NCBI GenBank assembly: GCA_027013145.1
Contig: JALUXX010000003.1
Span: 1 to 64,000 of the forward strand
Origin: Gammaproteobacteria bacterium
Lineage (GTDB): Bacteria; Pseudomonadota; Gammaproteobacteria; 21-64-14
Reading direction: 5' to 3'
DNA length: 64,000 nucleotides
Shown: piece after piece, positions 51,396 through 62,167 of the stretch
Numbering within the stretch: the first letter of the stretch is position 1
How the letters are laid out: each line of letters starts with the position of its first letter
Translations under genes and position numbers: made by a program
Notes under the pieces: model-generated
What the model was told of the DNA's origin: nothing
The model's input: the letters and a program-made list of their open reading frames with translations, nothing else
The model's database searches: none

Positions 51396-53564
51396 ATGGA
51401 CGACGATCTGATTCACCTCCAGGGGAAATACTACGTTTCCGGAGGTTCCTCGCGAATCGATGACCGGACCCGTGTCCTCAAGCACGGCGACAGCTTCGCC
51501 GTATTCGACCGATTCGGGGATCTGCCTCCTGTAGGAGCGGAGCAGAACGGTCTGTTTCACGAAGGCACCCGATATCTCTCCAGGCTCGAGCTGGCGATCG
51601 CCGGACGCAGGCCGGTACTCCTGAACTCGACGGTCAAGAACAACAACACCTTGCTGGCGGTCGATCTCACGAACCCGGATTTGTACATGGACGGAGAATG
51701 CGTCGCCACGTCCGGGGCGCTTCATCTGTTCCGCGGCCGAATCCTGTGGGCGGGGTGGTGCTCCGAGCGCATCCGCATGACGAACTACACGTCGCGTACA
51801 CTTGAAATTCCCCTCACCATACGCTTCGATGCAGACTACCGCGACATCTTCGAAGTTCGGGGTAAGGCGCGCGAGCGGCGCGGGCGACTGCTCCCGGCGT
51901 CGGTCCGAGATGCCGATGTCACGCTGGGCTATGAGGGGCTCGACGGCGTCGAGCGGCGGACCCATCTCACATTCGGCACGCGCCCCGATTCGCTGACGGA
52001 ATCCGAAGCCGTCTTCCGGGTGGTGATCCCCCCTAGGGGTGAGCAGGAACTCGGCCTGTGGATCCATTTCGACGGCTCCACCCGGGAGCGCCCGCGCGCC
52101 TCCTATGAGGCCCTGGTGCGCGAATCGTCGGAGACGCTGGAGCGGCGGCGACGCGGCGACTGCGAACTGTTCAGCTCGAACGAGCAGTTCAACGACTGGT
52201 TGAATCGGTCGCAGGCGGATGTGCACATGTTGACCACCTACAACGAGTTCGGAGCCTACCCCTATGCCGGGATCCCATGGTTCAGTACTCCGTTCGGTCG
52301 CGACGGCATCATCACGGCCCTTCAGTACCTGTGGATCAATCCCGACATCGCCCGGGGCGTACTCTCCTTTCTCGCGGCCCATCAGGCGAGTTCCGTCGCT
52401 CCGGAACAGGAGGCCGAGCCCGGAAAGATCCTGCACGAGCTCCGGAAAGGAGAAATGGCCGCGCTCGGGGAGATCCCGTTCGGATGTTATTACGGAAGCG
52501 TTGACTCCACGCCGCTGTTCGTTGTTCTGGCGGCCGCGTATTACGATCAGACCGCCGACCTGGAGTTCATCGAATCCCTGTGGCCGAATGTAGAGCGTGC
52601 ACTGGAGTGGATCGATCACTTCGGTGACGCCGACGGCGACGGTTTCGTCGAGTATCTACGCCACAACCCGCGCGGCCTTGTCCATCAGGGGTGGAAGGAC
52701 TCGGACGACTCGGTATTCCACGCGGACGGGGCGCCGGCGCAGGGGCATATCGCCCTGTGTGAGGTGCAAGGCTACGTCTACGCCGCGAAGAACGGCGCGG
52801 CGCGGATCGCCGAGGCACTTGGGCGGTCGGAACACGCCGCCGCGCTTCGCCGGGAGGCGGCCACCCTACGCGAGTCATTCGACCGGGCATTCTGGTGCGA
52901 CGACATTCAGACCTACGCGATCGCGCTCGACGGAGATAAACGCAAGTGCCGGGTGCGCAGCTCGAATGCCGGCCAGGCCCTGTTTACAGGCATCGTTGCG
53001 CCCCATCGAGTACCCCGGTTGGCGAAGACGCTGTTGTCCTCAGGTTCGTTCTCCGGCTGGGGAATCCGCACGCTGGACGCCGCCGAGATTCGATATAACC
53101 CGATGTCGTACCATAACGGTTCCGTGTGGCCGCACGATAGCGCGCTGGTTGCCGCTGGGCTGGCCCGTTACGGGAAGAAGCGCGAGGCTACTCGGATACT
53201 GACGGGGCTGTTCAATGCGAGCCTGCAGATGGATCTGCACCGCCTTCCGGAGGTCCTCTGCGGATTCACGCGCCGCCCCGACGAGGGACCGATGGTGTAT
53301 CCCTCGGCCTGTGTTCCGCAGGCCTGGGCGGCCGGAAGTGTGTTCATGCTGGTGCAGGCGTGCCTGGGTCTGACCTTCGATGCACCACAGCGCAGACTGA
53401 GCTTCGAAAATCCGATGCTTCCCGACTACATCGACCGCATGGAGATACGCAACCTCCGGGTCGGCGGCGCGAGCATTGATCTTCTGCTGCATCGCCATGA
53501 ACAGGACGTATCGGTAAATGTAATCCACAAGCGAGGTGACCTGTCGATCACCATCACCGTGTAA
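51396..53564 (+). CDS. Amylo-alpha-1,6-glucosidase (glycogen debranching enzyme family)
   Basis: This is a 722-residue cytosolic protein. The N-terminal GDE_N-like domain (~10-260) has FAVFDRFGDLPPVGAEQNGLF, GTRYLSRLEL and LLNSTVKNNNTLLAVDLTNP; the C-terminal (alpha/alpha)6 barrel has YPYAGIPWFSTPFGRDGIIT (catalytic acid region), QGWKDSDDSVF, and YHNGSVWPHDSALVAAGLA. It would hydrolyse alpha-1,6 branch points of glycogen-like glucans or related glucosides. It forms an operon with the GT4 gene and converges with glgP, which fits glycogen turnover. Its third-position GC looks a little lower than that of neighbours. Confidence 0.88.
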   Translation: MDDDLIHLQGKYYVSGGSSRIDDRTRVLKHGDSFAVFDRFGDLPPVGAEQNGLFHEGTRYLSRLELAIAGRRPVLLNSTVKNNNTLLAVDLTNPDLYMDGECVATSGALHLFRGRILWAGWCSERIRMTNYTSRTLEIPLTIRFDADYRDIFEVRGKARERRGRLLPASVRDADVTLGYEGLDGVERRTHLTFGTRPDSLTESEAVFRVVIPPRGEQELGLWIHFDGSTRERPRASYEALVRESSETLERRRRGDCELFSSNEQFNDWLNRSQADVHMLTTYNEFGAYPYAGIPWFSTPFGRDGIITALQYLWINPDIARGVLSFLAAHQASSVAPEQEAEPGKILHELRKGEMAALGEIPFGCYYGSVDSTPLFVVLAAAYYDQTADLEFIESLWPNVERALEWIDHFGDADGDGFVEYLRHNPRGLVHQGWKDSDDSVFHADGAPAQGHIALCEVQGYVYAAKNGAARIAEALGRSEHAAALRREAATLRESFDRAFWCDDIQTYAIALDGDKRKCRVRSSNAGQALFTGIVAPHRVPRLAKTLLSSGSFSGWGIRTLDAAEIRYNPMSYHNGSVWPHDSALVAAGLARYGKKREATRILTGLFNASLQMDLHRLPEVLCGFTRRPDEGPMVYPSACVPQAWAAGSVFMLVQACLGLTFDAPQRRLSFENPMLPDYIDRMEIRNLRVGGASIDLLLHRHEQDVSVNVIHKRGDLSITITV

Positions 53565-53576
53565 GCTCTCCACTCC

Positions 53577-53604
53577 GGGGTCGGTGACAAATGATTCTCA
53601 TTTC
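53577..53604 (+). repeat. Dispersed repeat, copy 3
   Basis: This 28-bp copy is identical to copy 2 and in the same orientation. It lies 12 bp after the debranching-enzyme gene and 101 bp from the end of convergent glgP, so it is not in a promoter. That position argues that the repeat is a mobile or recombination-related sequence rather than only an operator. Confidence 0.9.
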
Positions 53605-53705
53605 GGGGGCGGAACGCAGCCACGTTGCCGGCACAACGCCCAGGGGCGTACCGCCGGGCCGCGGACGTATGGGGCGCCGCCGGTCGCCCAATCCGCCGTG
53701 CGCGG

Positions 53706-56258
53706 CTACGCGCTGCCGCGGCCGGTGGGGCGCTGGGCCAGGGCGGCGGCGACCGCCCCCGGGGAAAGGCTTTCGACCGGCACCGGGCCGACGTGCCAGA
53801 TGTCCTCGCAGTACTCGCGAATGGTGCGATCCGAGGAGAAGTAGCCGGAGCGGGCGCTGTTGAGGAGCGCCATCCGGCTCCAGCGATCCCGTTGGCGGTA
53901 AGTGCGGTCCACGTCCTCCTGCACCGAGCGATAGGCGTCAAAATCGGCGAGCACGCAGTAGGGATCTTCGTAGAGCAGATTCTCCACGAGCGGACGGAAG
54001 AGTTCCGCGTCACCGCCGGAAAAGAAGCCTTTTGCGACCAGATCCAGGGCCTCCTTGAGGAGCGGATCCGTCTGGTAGAATTCCATCGGCCGGTACGGAC
54101 GTCGGCGAAGGGCGGCGATCTCGTCCGCTGTCATTCCGAAAAGAAAGAAGTTCTCCGGCCCAACTTCCTCGCGCAGCTCGATGTTCGCCCCGTCCAGCGT
54201 CCCGACGGTCAGGGCGCCGTTGATCGCGAACTTCATGTTTCCGGTTCCGGACGCTTCCTTTCCGGCCGTCGAGATCTGCTCGGAGAGCTCGGAAGCCGGG
54301 TAGATCCGCTGGCTCGTGCTCACGTTGTAATTCGGTACGAAAACGACGCGGATCCTTCCGCGGACCTCAGGGTCGTGGTTGACGGTCTGACCCACGGCGG
54401 TGATGAGGCGGATGATCAGCTTCGCCATGTGGTAACCGGGGGCGGCCTTCCCGCCGAACAGATAGGTGCGCGGGACCGGATCGAAGCCGCGGTCGGACTT
54501 GATGCGTAGATAACAGGAAACTACGTGAAGAATATTGAGGTGCTGGCGTTTGTATTCGTGGATCCGTTTCACCTGGACGTCGAACAGTGTATCGGGGTCG
54601 AGCGCCTCCCCGGTCGTTCGGCGTATGTAGTCGGAAAGAACGCGCTTGTTGCGCAATTTCACGGCGCACCAGCGTTCCCGGAAGGCTGCATCTTCGGCCA
54701 GCGGCTCGAGTTTTCGCAGTTCGGATAGATCTCCGGTCCAGGCATCCCCGATGGCCTCGGTGATCAGGGACGACAGATTGGGATTGCCCACCATCAACCA
54801 GCGCCTCGGCGTGACGCCGTTGGTCTTGTTGGTGAAGCGTTCGGGCCATAGCTCGTTGAAATCGCGGAGCACGTCGCGTTTGAGCAGGTCCGTATGCAGG
54901 CGCGAGACACCGTTGACCGCGAAACTCCCGACGCAGGAAAGATTGGCCATGCGCACGTGGCGTTCCCCGTCTTCGTCGATGATCGACAGGCGTCGCACGC
55001 GTTCGCTGTCCTCGCCGAAACGGCCCCGGACCTCTTGCAGGAACTGCGAGTTGATCCGGTAGATGATCTCCATGTGCCGGGGCAGAAGGCGTTGGAACAT
55101 CGTGATCGGCCAGCGTTCGAGGGCCTCGGGCAGCAGGGTGTGGTTCGTGTAGGCGAACGTCCGGCGCGTGACGGTCCAGGCGATATCCCAGCCCAGGCCG
55201 CGCTCGTCGATCAGGAGCCGCATCAGCTCTGCGACACCGATGGCGGGGTGGGTGTCATTGAGCTGGATTACGAACTTCTCGTGGAAGCGTTCGGGCGTAA
55301 TGCCCTGCCCGTCGGCGATCCGCAGCATGTCCTGCAGGGAGCAGGAAACGAAGAAGAACTGCTGTTCGAGCCGCAGCTCCTTCCCCTGAATCTGCTCGTC
55401 GTTGGGATACAGGACCTTTGTCAGGTTCTCCGACTGGATCTTCTGTTCTACCGCACCGTAGTAGTCACCGCGGTTGAAAACGGAGAAGTCGAACGATTCC
55501 GGCGCCTCGGCGCGCCAGAGTCGCAGGGTGTTGGCGGTGTGGTTGTGATAGCCGACGATGGGCGTGTCGTAGGGAATGCCCCGGACGGTTTTTCCGGGTA
55601 CCCAGCGCACGCGGTCGCGGCCGTCGGAATCGGTATAGTGTTCGGTGTACCCGCCCATGGGGACCTCGGCGGCCCATTCGGGGCGCGCCAGTTCCCACGG
55701 GTTGCCGCGGGTGAGCCACTTGTCGGTCTTCTCGACCTGCCACCCGTCGACGATCTCCTGGGCGAAGATCCCGTACTCGTAGCGGATGCCGTAGCCGATG
55801 GAAGGGACTTCCATCGTGGCCATCGAGTCGAGAAAACACGCGGCGAGGCGTCCGAGCCCCCCGTTGCCCAGCCCGGGTTCGGCCTCGAGGGCGACCAGCT
55901 CCTCGTAGTCGAGCCCGAGTTCCTCCACCGCGGTCCGGACCGCATCGTCCAGACCGAGGTTGTGGAGGTTGTTCTCGAGGTGGGGGCCGGTCAGGAATTC
56001 GGCGGAGAAATAGGCCACTGTGCGCGAACCCTTTTCGGTGTAGGTGGCCGCGGTGCTGATCCAGCGCTGCAGGAGACGATCACGCACCGCGTAGCACAAG
56101 GCGAGAGAGTAATCGTGCGGGGTCGCCAGGGCAGGGAATTTGCCCTGCATATAGAACAACTTGTCGATGAATGCCTGCTTGAGTGCCTCGGTCTCCAGGC
56201 GACCGGGAGCGGCGGGATCCAGGCGACCGGCGCCGGGGGTCGAATTGGGCGAATTCAT
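53706..56258 (-). CDS. glgP: Glycogen/maltodextrin phosphorylase
   Basis: This PLP enzyme releases glucose-1-phosphate from alpha-1,4-glucans. From ATG 56258 (GGAGG 9 bases upstream; 850 aa) it has TVAYFSAEFLTGPHLENNLH, EPGLGNGGLGRLAACFLDSM, PIVGYHNHTANTLRLW, FVIQLNDTHPAIGVAELMRL, TNKTNGVTPRRWL, VKRIHEYKRQHLNIL and the PLP-binding segment KEASGTGNMKFAINGALTVG with TLDGANIEL. Length and motifs fit the GT35 family. It converges with the debranching enzyme, with only the repeat between. Confidence 0.96.
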   Translation of the reverse strand: MNSPNSTPGAGRLDPAAPGRLETEALKQAFIDKLFYMQGKFPALATPHDYSLALCYAVRDRLLQRWISTAATYTEKGSRTVAYFSAEFLTGPHLENNLHNLGLDDAVRTAVEELGLDYEELVALEAEPGLGNGGLGRLAACFLDSMATMEVPSIGYGIRYEYGIFAQEIVDGWQVEKTDKWLTRGNPWELARPEWAAEVPMGGYTEHYTDSDGRDRVRWVPGKTVRGIPYDTPIVGYHNHTANTLRLWRAEAPESFDFSVFNRGDYYGAVEQKIQSENLTKVLYPNDEQIQGKELRLEQQFFFVSCSLQDMLRIADGQGITPERFHEKFVIQLNDTHPAIGVAELMRLLIDERGLGWDIAWTVTRRTFAYTNHTLLPEALERWPITMFQRLLPRHMEIIYRINSQFLQEVRGRFGEDSERVRRLSIIDEDGERHVRMANLSCVGSFAVNGVSRLHTDLLKRDVLRDFNELWPERFTNKTNGVTPRRWLMVGNPNLSSLITEAIGDAWTGDLSELRKLEPLAEDAAFRERWCAVKLRNKRVLSDYIRRTTGEALDPDTLFDVQVKRIHEYKRQHLNILHVVSCYLRIKSDRGFDPVPRTYLFGGKAAPGYHMAKLIIRLITAVGQTVNHDPEVRGRIRVVFVPNYNVSTSQRIYPASELSEQISTAGKEASGTGNMKFAINGALTVGTLDGANIELREEVGPENFFLFGMTADEIAALRRRPYRPMEFYQTDPLLKEALDLVAKGFFSGGDAELFRPLVENLLYEDPYCVLADFDAYRSVQEDVDRTYRQRDRWSRMALLNSARSGYFSSDRTIREYCEDIWHVGPVPVESLSPGAVAAALAQRPTGRGSA

Positions 56259-56463
56259 GGGCGTGCGCCTCCACGTCCGCGATGGGCGGCGTCTGCGGCT
56301 ACGGTCAATGATCGCAGCAAGAAACGTGCACGTACGGCGCGAGCCGATCGATATCCGCACGCCGACGTAACCGGTGGAAATCCCGAAGGGTCGTCATCGC
56401 TTCGGGCGCACACCCCAGCCCTCCAGGTGCACGATTCCGGTGCGCGCAGGGCGCGGTGCGTGT

Positions 56464-58932
56464 TCAGGGTGCAGCCGCCGGCGGCACCTTCAGCGGCAGG
56501 GTCGCCGGCGGCAGACAGGTCTGATCGTTGCAGGCTTGAACGCGCACGGACCCCCGGATGGTCACGGTCCGATCCAGGCGACCCGGAGGGAACACAGCGC
56601 GGATGCGGGCCACCCCTTCGTAGACGAGCAGGCCCTGCCGCGCGAACGCGGGGGTGATGCGCACCGGTTTCGGGTACTGGACCCGTTTCGGCGTCACGCC
56701 CTCGAAACGCACCGACGTCGGGATCAGATAGGAGAACGAAGCGGGGTTGGCGTTGACGTGGTAGCCCGGATCGATGTGCAAGGTCACCACGACCTCGGGG
56801 CGGCCGTCGATTACCTCCCGCACCGCCCCGGCACGTACGTGATCGGCGGTGCCGGGGACGCGAAACACGGGGCGGCGTGTCACCCGCGGCGCGGCGGGCG
56901 TCTGAGGCGCGACCCGTGCCGCGCGCGCCGGCGCCGCGGGCAGGGGATGTTCGGCGAGAAAGGCGACGAGGGAACCCCAGCCGGCCGGCCGGGCGGCGAC
57001 CTCGCCGCTGATATGCCGGACCACGCGTGCGGCCACGTCCGCGTAACGCGGCTCCCCGGTCAGGGTTCCCAGCCGTTGCAGCAGCATGACGGCCGCGGTC
57101 ACGCCCGAGGGCCGGTTGTCGTCACCGAGGTCGCGTGGTTCGATCAGCAGGTCCTTGTCGAACGGGGTCGTCGCCAGCGCGCCGTCCGCGCGCAGAAAGC
57201 GCCCGATGATGTCGTCGCCGAGCGCGCGGGCGCGTTTCAGCCAGACGGGGCTGTGCGTGGCACGGTACAGGTCGAGGAAGCCGTTCCCGAGGAGCGCATA
57301 GTCGTCGAGAAAACCCGGCGTGCGGGCCCGCCCCCGGTAGATCTCGTGCCTGAGGGTGCGCGTATGAGGATCGTAGGCCGTCTTCCAGATTCGCGCTGCG
57401 GTCCGGCTCGCCACGGTGAGGAAGCGCGGGTGGTTCAGATCCCCGGCAGCAAGGGTGAAGGCGCTGATGGCCAAGCCGTTGAGCCCGACGACGACCTTGC
57501 GGTCGATCGTGGGTCGCGGCCCCCGTTCACGCACGGCCAGGAGCTTGGCGCGCGCGGGGGCGAGCGCCGCCAGCATCGCCGTGACGTCCTTGTACCCTGC
57601 ACGCTTCAGCGTGGCGGCGATCGGTATCCGCACACGCAACGCCGCCGGTTCCTGCCCGTTGAGTTCCTCCTCGGCGGTCGGATTGGCCAGCCGTGTCAGC
57701 CCGTAGATCTGGAAAAACCGCGCCGCACCCGTTTTCCCCAGCGCCGTGACGATCCGTTTGCGGGTCCAGACGTAGCCGCCGCCCTCGACGCCGTGGATCT
57801 GAGCGTCCTGCGCGATATAGAACCCGCCTTGGGGAGCGGCCATCTCGCGTTCGAGATAGCGGGCCGTGTCGAGGGCGACGGAGCGATACAGCCGGTCCCG
57901 CGTCACCGCATAGGCCTGCGCGTAGATCCCGAGCAGTTGCGCGTTGTCCGCGAGCATCTTTTCGAAATGGGGGATGGACCAGTCGCGGTCGATACTGTAG
58001 CGGTGGAATCCGCCGCCGATCTGATCGTGGATGCCGCCGTAGGCCATGGCGTCGAGGGTGGCACGGAGCATCTTCATCGCCTCGGCGTTGCGGCCGTAGG
58101 TCGCGTCCACGAACCACAGGTGCAGCAGGGGTTCACGCGGGAACTTCATCTTGTTCGGGCCGTTCGGGATACCCCCGTATTTCCAGTCGAAACGCTCCTG
58201 CGTGGAGCGCTCGGCCGCGGCAAGCCAGTGCTGCGGCCGGACCGGCGCAGGGGCGACCCCGGCGCCGTTCAGATTTACTTCCTTCATTTGTGCGTAGACC
58301 CGGTTCGCCTTGGCGATGACGGCCGCACGATCGGTGGTCCATTGCTCGTGGATCATGCGCAGGATCGAGGGGAAGCCGGGCCGGCCGAATTCGTCGCTCT
58401 GCGGCGGAAAGTAGCTCCCGGAGAAGAACGGTTTGAGGTCGGGGGTGAGAAAGACGTTATTGGGCCATCCGCCCTGGCCGTTCATGATCTCGCTGGCCAG
58501 CATGTAGATCCGGTCGATGTCGGGTCGCTGCTCCCGGTCCACCACGACGTTGATGAACCAGCGGTTCATCAGCTTGGCGATCGCCGGGTTGGAGAACAGG
58601 TTGCGGTCGGCGACGTGGCACCAATAGCAGGTGCTGTAGCCGATCGACAAAAAGATCGGCTTGTGTTCCTTACGCGCCCTGGCGATCGCCTCCGGTCCCC
58701 AGGGATACCAGTCCACGGGGTTGTGGGCGTGCAGCAGCAGATAGGGATCGTCGGAGTGAATGAGGCGGTTCGTGTGGAGCGGTTGCGGGGCCGCCGGTGC
58801 GGTGACCGGAAGACCGAAGGCCAGCGCGAGGGCCGCGGCGGCCGCCCACAGGAGGCCGCACGCCCGGCGGGTGCGCCCGGCGCCTGCGGGGGCGGATCCG
58901 GCCTCGCGACGGCAGCGGCCCGCGGCGGCCAT
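56464..58932 (-). CDS. Exported DUF255 (YyaL/SSP411-like) thioredoxin-domain protein with C-terminal DsbD-alpha domain
   Basis: An N-terminal signal segment ([21 protein letters not shown]) precedes a DUF255 thioredoxin-like domain (~50-220): [33 protein letters not shown] (CxxC), [17 protein letters not shown] and [16 protein letters not shown]. An (alpha/alpha)6 barrel follows: [50 protein letters not shown]. The last ~110 residues resemble the periplasmic DsbD alpha domain ([18 protein letters not shown]). ATG 58932 (822 aa) best places the signal; ATG 58992 is possible. YyaL proteins are usually cytosolic and lack the DsbD part, so this is an unusual fusion, perhaps a periplasmic redox-linked enzyme. 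Substrate unknown. Confidence 0.82.
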   Translation of the reverse strand: MAAAGRCRREAGSAPAGAGRTRRACGLLWAAAAALALAFGLPVTAPAAPQPLHTNRLIHSDDPYLLLHAHNPVDWYPWGPEAIARARKEHKPIFLSIGYSTCYWCHVADRNLFSNPAIAKLMNRWFINVVVDREQRPDIDRIYMLASEIMNGQGGWPNNVFLTPDLKPFFSGSYFPPQSDEFGRPGFPSILRMIHEQWTTDRAAVIAKANRVYAQMKEVNLNGAGVAPAPVRPQHWLAAAERSTQERFDWKYGGIPNGPNKMKFPREPLLHLWFVDATYGRNAEAMKMLRATLDAMAYGGIHDQIGGGFHRYSIDRDWSIPHFEKMLADNAQLLGIYAQAYAVTRDRLYRSVALDTARYLEREMAAPQGGFYIAQDAQIHGVEGGGYVWTRKRIVTALGKTGAARFFQIYGLTRLANPTAEEELNGQEPAALRVRIPIAATLKRAGYKDVTAMLAALAPARAKLLAVRERGPRPTIDRKVVVGLNGLAISAFTLAAGDLNHPRFLTVASRTAARIWKTAYDPHTRTLRHEIYRGRARTPGFLDDYALLGNGFLDLYRATHSPVWLKRARALGDDIIGRFLRADGALATTPFDKDLLIEPRDLGDDNRPSGVTAAVMLLQRLGTLTGEPRYADVAARVVRHISGEVAARPAGWGSLVAFLAEHPLPAAPARAARVAPQTPAAPRVTRRPVFRVPGTADHVRAGAVREVIDGRPEVVVTLHIDPGYHVNANPASFSYLIPTSVRFEGVTPKRVQYPKPVRITPAFARQGLLVYEGVARIRAVFPPGRLDRTVTIRGSVRVQACNDQTCLPPATLPLKVPPAAAP

Positions 58933-59070
58933 TGTGGATGCGGGGTATCCGTATATCGGCGACGGGTGGTGCATGCTGATCAGACGGAACATGACGCCGT
59001 TTTGTTCCGGCGCGCGTCCCGTGCCCGCCCGGTTTCGTGCTCCGGGCCTGCCCGGCGCGCGCGAATCCGT

Positions 59071-59076
59071 TACAAT
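59071..59076 (+). promoter_or_regulatory. Possible -10 of the sucrose operon
   Basis: TACAAT lies 33 bp before the fructokinase ATG. The hexamer 17 bp upstream, CTGCCC, matches the -35 consensus at 3 of 6 positions. The position is right for a promoter of the three sucrose genes, but the -35 is poor, so an activator may be needed. Confidence 0.35.
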
Positions 59077-59108
59077 GGTAATCCATTCATACGCACAGGG
59101 ATTCGGTC

Positions 59109-60008
59109 ATGCCGGGCCTGAACGGACGACCCGTGGTCTTCGGGGAGGTGCTGTTCGACTGCTTCGAGGATGGAAGCGCGGTGCTCGGGGGGGCCCCGTT
59201 CAACGTCGCTTGGCACCTGGCCGGTTTCGGGCTCGACCCCCTGTTCGTCAGCCGGATCGGCAGCGACGAACACGGGGAACGCGTCCTGTCGACCATGGGC
59301 GAGTGGGGAATGGACGTCGCCGCGGTGCAGCGCGACGCCGTCCACCCCACGGGATCGGTACAGGTGGCGCTGGTCGACGGACAGCCGGAGTATCGTATCC
59401 TCCCGGATCAGGCCTATGACTACATCGGCGTCGAAGGGGCGGTCGCTGCGATGCGCGCGGCCGCGCCGGCGCTGCTCTATCACGGGAGCCTGATCGCTCG
59501 CAGCCGCGGCTCGCGCCAGGCCCTGGAGGCGCTACGCGCCGAGCGTCCCGCGACATTCGTCGACATCAACCTCCGGGCCCCCTGGTGGACGCCGGAGGGG
59601 GTCGACGGCCTGCTTCGGGGTGCGCGCTGGATCAAGCTCAACGAGGGCGAACTGGCGCAGTTGGCGGCAGGGGCGTCCGCGCCGGCCGAAGACGCCCGCC
59701 GCCTCTGCGGGCGCTACGGTTGCGACCTCCTGATCGTGACCCAGGGGGAGGACGGGGGGTTCTTCGTCGGCGCTCCGGGGCAGGGGCGGATCCCCGCCGC
59801 CGCCGTCCCGGCGTTCGTCGACAGCGTCGGTGCCGGGGACGCCTTCAGCGCCGTGACGATCCTGGGCCTGCTCCGGGGCTGGACGCTCGTGGACACCCTC
59901 GAGCGAGCCGCCCGGTTCGCCGCCCGGATCTGCGGAATCCGGGGCGCGACCACCCGCGAGCGGGGGCTCTACGACGAGTCTCTGCGCGCATGGGAATCGG
60001 CCGGATGA
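59109..60008 (+). CDS. Fructokinase (PfkB family)
   Basis: This enzyme phosphorylates fructose to fructose-6-phosphate with ATP. The 299-residue PfkB/ribokinase fold shows VVFGEVLFDCFEDG, the sugar-binding LGGAPFNVAWHLAGFG, VDINLRAPWW, IKLNEGELAQL and the catalytic anion-hole motif DSVGAGDAFSA. The bacterial fructokinases of sucrose clusters look like this. Its stop overlaps the SPS start (ATGA), so it is translationally coupled. In the cluster it would recycle the fructose released by sucrose synthase. Confidence 0.9.
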   Translation: MPGLNGRPVVFGEVLFDCFEDGSAVLGGAPFNVAWHLAGFGLDPLFVSRIGSDEHGERVLSTMGEWGMDVAAVQRDAVHPTGSVQVALVDGQPEYRILPDQAYDYIGVEGAVAAMRAAAPALLYHGSLIARSRGSRQALEALRAERPATFVDINLRAPWWTPEGVDGLLRGARWIKLNEGELAQLAAGASAPAEDARRLCGRYGCDLLIVTQGEDGGFFVGAPGQGRIPAAAVPAFVDSVGAGDAFSAVTILGLLRGWTLVDTLERAARFAARICGIRGATTRERGLYDESLRAWESAG

Positions 60009-62167
60009 TGAGCGCGACCGGCGATCTCTATATCGTCCTCATCAGCGTCCACGGACTGATCCGCGGAGAGAACCTCGAACTCGGCCGCGACGCGGATACC
60101 GGCGGGCAGGTCAAATACGTGGTCGAGCTCGCGCGTGCCCTGGCGGCCCATCCGGAGGTCGGTCGCGTGGACCTGGTCACCCGGCAGGTGATCGACCCCA
60201 AGGTGTCGGCGGATTACGCGCGGCCCGAAGAACCCATCGCCCCCAACGCCCGTATCGTGCGGCTGCCGTTCGGCCCACGCCGCTACCTGCGCAAGGAGGT
60301 GCTGTGGTCCTACCTCGATGCGATGGTGGACCACATGGTGCAATACGTGCGCCGCGTCGGCCGCATCCCGGACGTGATCCATACCCACTACGCCGATGCC
60401 GGCTATGTGGGGGCGCCGGTGGCGAGTCTCCTCGGCGTTCCGCTGGTGCACACGGGGCACTCGCTCGGGAGGGTGAAGCGCCTGCGGCTGCTCGAGAAGG
60501 GCATGAAAGAAGTGGCGATCGAGTCACAATACAACATCGCCCAGCGCATCGAGGCCGAGGAGATCGCGCTCGATACCGCCTCGCTGGTCATCGCCAGTAC
60601 CCGTCAGGAGGTCGAGGAGCAGTACAGCCTCTACGACAATTATCAACCCGGGCGGATGGCCGTCATCGCCCCCGGCGTGGATCTGGGTCGTTTCCGTCCG
60701 CCCCGCCCCGGCGAGCCCGAGCCACCGATCGCCGGCGAGCTCCGACGTTTCCTGCGCGAGCCCGGCCGCCCCATGGTGCTGGCGCTCTCGCGTGCCGACG
60801 AACGCAAGAACATCGCCACGCTGGTTCGCGCCTTCGGAGAACAACCGCGGTTGCGTGAAATCGCGAACCTGGTGATCGTGGCCGGCAACCGGGATGACAT
60901 CGCGGCCATGGAGCGCGGTCCGCGCGAGGTGCTCACCTCGGTGCTGCTCTCGGTCGACCGCCACGACCTCTACGGATGCGCCGCCTACCCGAAACATCAC
61001 CAGGCCGACGACGTGCCCGATCTATACCGCTTGGCGGCGGCGACCCGGGGCGTGTTCGTCAATCCCGCGCTCACCGAACCGTTCGGGCTCACGCTGATCG
61101 AGGCGGCCGCGTCAGGCCTGCCGGTCATAGCGACCGAAGACGGCGGCCCGCGCGACATCGTCGGTGCCTGCCGCAACGGGCTGCTGATCGATCCCCTGGA
61201 CGTCGGGGAAATGGGGACGTCGATCTACGCGGCGTTGACGGATGACGGGCGCTGGAACGAGTGGTCCGGGAACGGAGTGCGCGGCGCACACGAACACTTT
61301 TCCTGGCGCAGCCATGTACAGCGCTATCTGAGCGAGGTCCGGCGTATTCTCGGCCGGCGCTCGCGAACCCCCGCATTGAGTCCGGTCAAGAGCCGGTTGC
61401 CGACGGTCGACCGCCTGTTGGTGTGTGATGTCGACGACACCCTGACGGGGGATACCGAGGCGGTGCATGCGTTGATGACGCGCCTCAAGGGCGCCGGCGA
61501 GCGGGTCGGGTTCGGCGTGGCGACCGGGCGCACGTTGGAGACCACGCTCGCCGTACTGCGGGAGCTGAGCGTTCCCGTCCCGGACCTCCTGATCACTTCG
61601 GTCGGGACCGAGATCTATTACGGCAACGGTCTGGTCGAAGACCAAGGCTGGCGCCGACACATCGACTACCGCTGGGGGCCGGAACGCCTGAGCGCGGCGC
61701 TCGCGGAGCTTCCGGGGCTGCGCCTGCAGCCGGACGACACCCAGCGACCCTACAAGATCAGCTACTTCGTGGATACCCGCAAGGCCCCGTCGATCCGCGA
61801 GATCGTGCGTCACCTGCGCAAATGCGATCTGCAATGCAACGTAATCTTTTCGCACGGCATGTTTCTTGACGTGCTGCCGATCCGCGCGTCCAAGGGGCTG
61901 GCCCTGCGCTATCTGGCGTGGAAATGGGGACTACCGCTCGACCACGTGCTCGTTGCGGGGCAGTCGGGCAACGACCGAGAGATGCTGCTCGGCAATACGC
62001 TGGGCGTCGTCGTCGGAAATTACAGTCCGGAGTTGAAGCGGCTGCGCGGCAAGCCGCGGATCTACTTCGCCTCCGGGCATCACGCCTGGGGAATCATCGA
62101 GGCGTTGGACCACTACGACTTCCTGGGCGCAATCCATATTCCTGATGAGGAGACGGTAGAGGCGTGA
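60005..62167 (+). CDS. Sucrose-phosphate synthase fused to sucrose-phosphate phosphatase
   Basis: This bifunctional 720-residue enzyme makes sucrose. The N-terminal GT4 part (~1-455) has [73 protein letters not shown] and [20 protein letters not shown], the SPS signature. The C-terminal ~250 residues are an HAD-IIB phosphatase with [27 protein letters not shown] and [17 protein letters not shown] 60005 overlaps the fructokinase stop; ATGs at 59990 and 60008 are alternatives. Fused SPS-SPP of this type is known from Nitrosomonas and some other proteobacteria. It overlaps sucrose synthase by 4 bp. Confidence 0.92.
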   Translation: MMSATGDLYIVLISVHGLIRGENLELGRDADTGGQVKYVVELARALAAHPEVGRVDLVTRQVIDPKVSADYARPEEPIAPNARIVRLPFGPRRYLRKEVLWSYLDAMVDHMVQYVRRVGRIPDVIHTHYADAGYVGAPVASLLGVPLVHTGHSLGRVKRLRLLEKGMKEVAIESQYNIAQRIEAEEIALDTASLVIASTRQEVEEQYSLYDNYQPGRMAVIAPGVDLGRFRPPRPGEPEPPIAGELRRFLREPGRPMVLALSRADERKNIATLVRAFGEQPRLREIANLVIVAGNRDDIAAMERGPREVLTSVLLSVDRHDLYGCAAYPKHHQADDVPDLYRLAAATRGVFVNPALTEPFGLTLIEAAASGLPVIATEDGGPRDIVGACRNGLLIDPLDVGEMGTSIYAALTDDGRWNEWSGNGVRGAHEHFSWRSHVQRYLSEVRRILGRRSRTPALSPVKSRLPTVDRLLVCDVDDTLTGDTEAVHALMTRLKGAGERVGFGVATGRTLETTLAVLRELSVPVPDLLITSVGTEIYYGNGLVEDQGWRRHIDYRWGPERLSAALAELPGLRLQPDDTQRPYKISYFVDTRKAPSIREIVRHLRKCDLQCNVIFSHGMFLDVLPIRASKGLALRYLAWKWGLPLDHVLVAGQSGNDREMLLGNTLGVVVGNYSPELKRLRGKPRIYFASGHHAWGIIEALDHYDFLGAIHIPDEETVEA

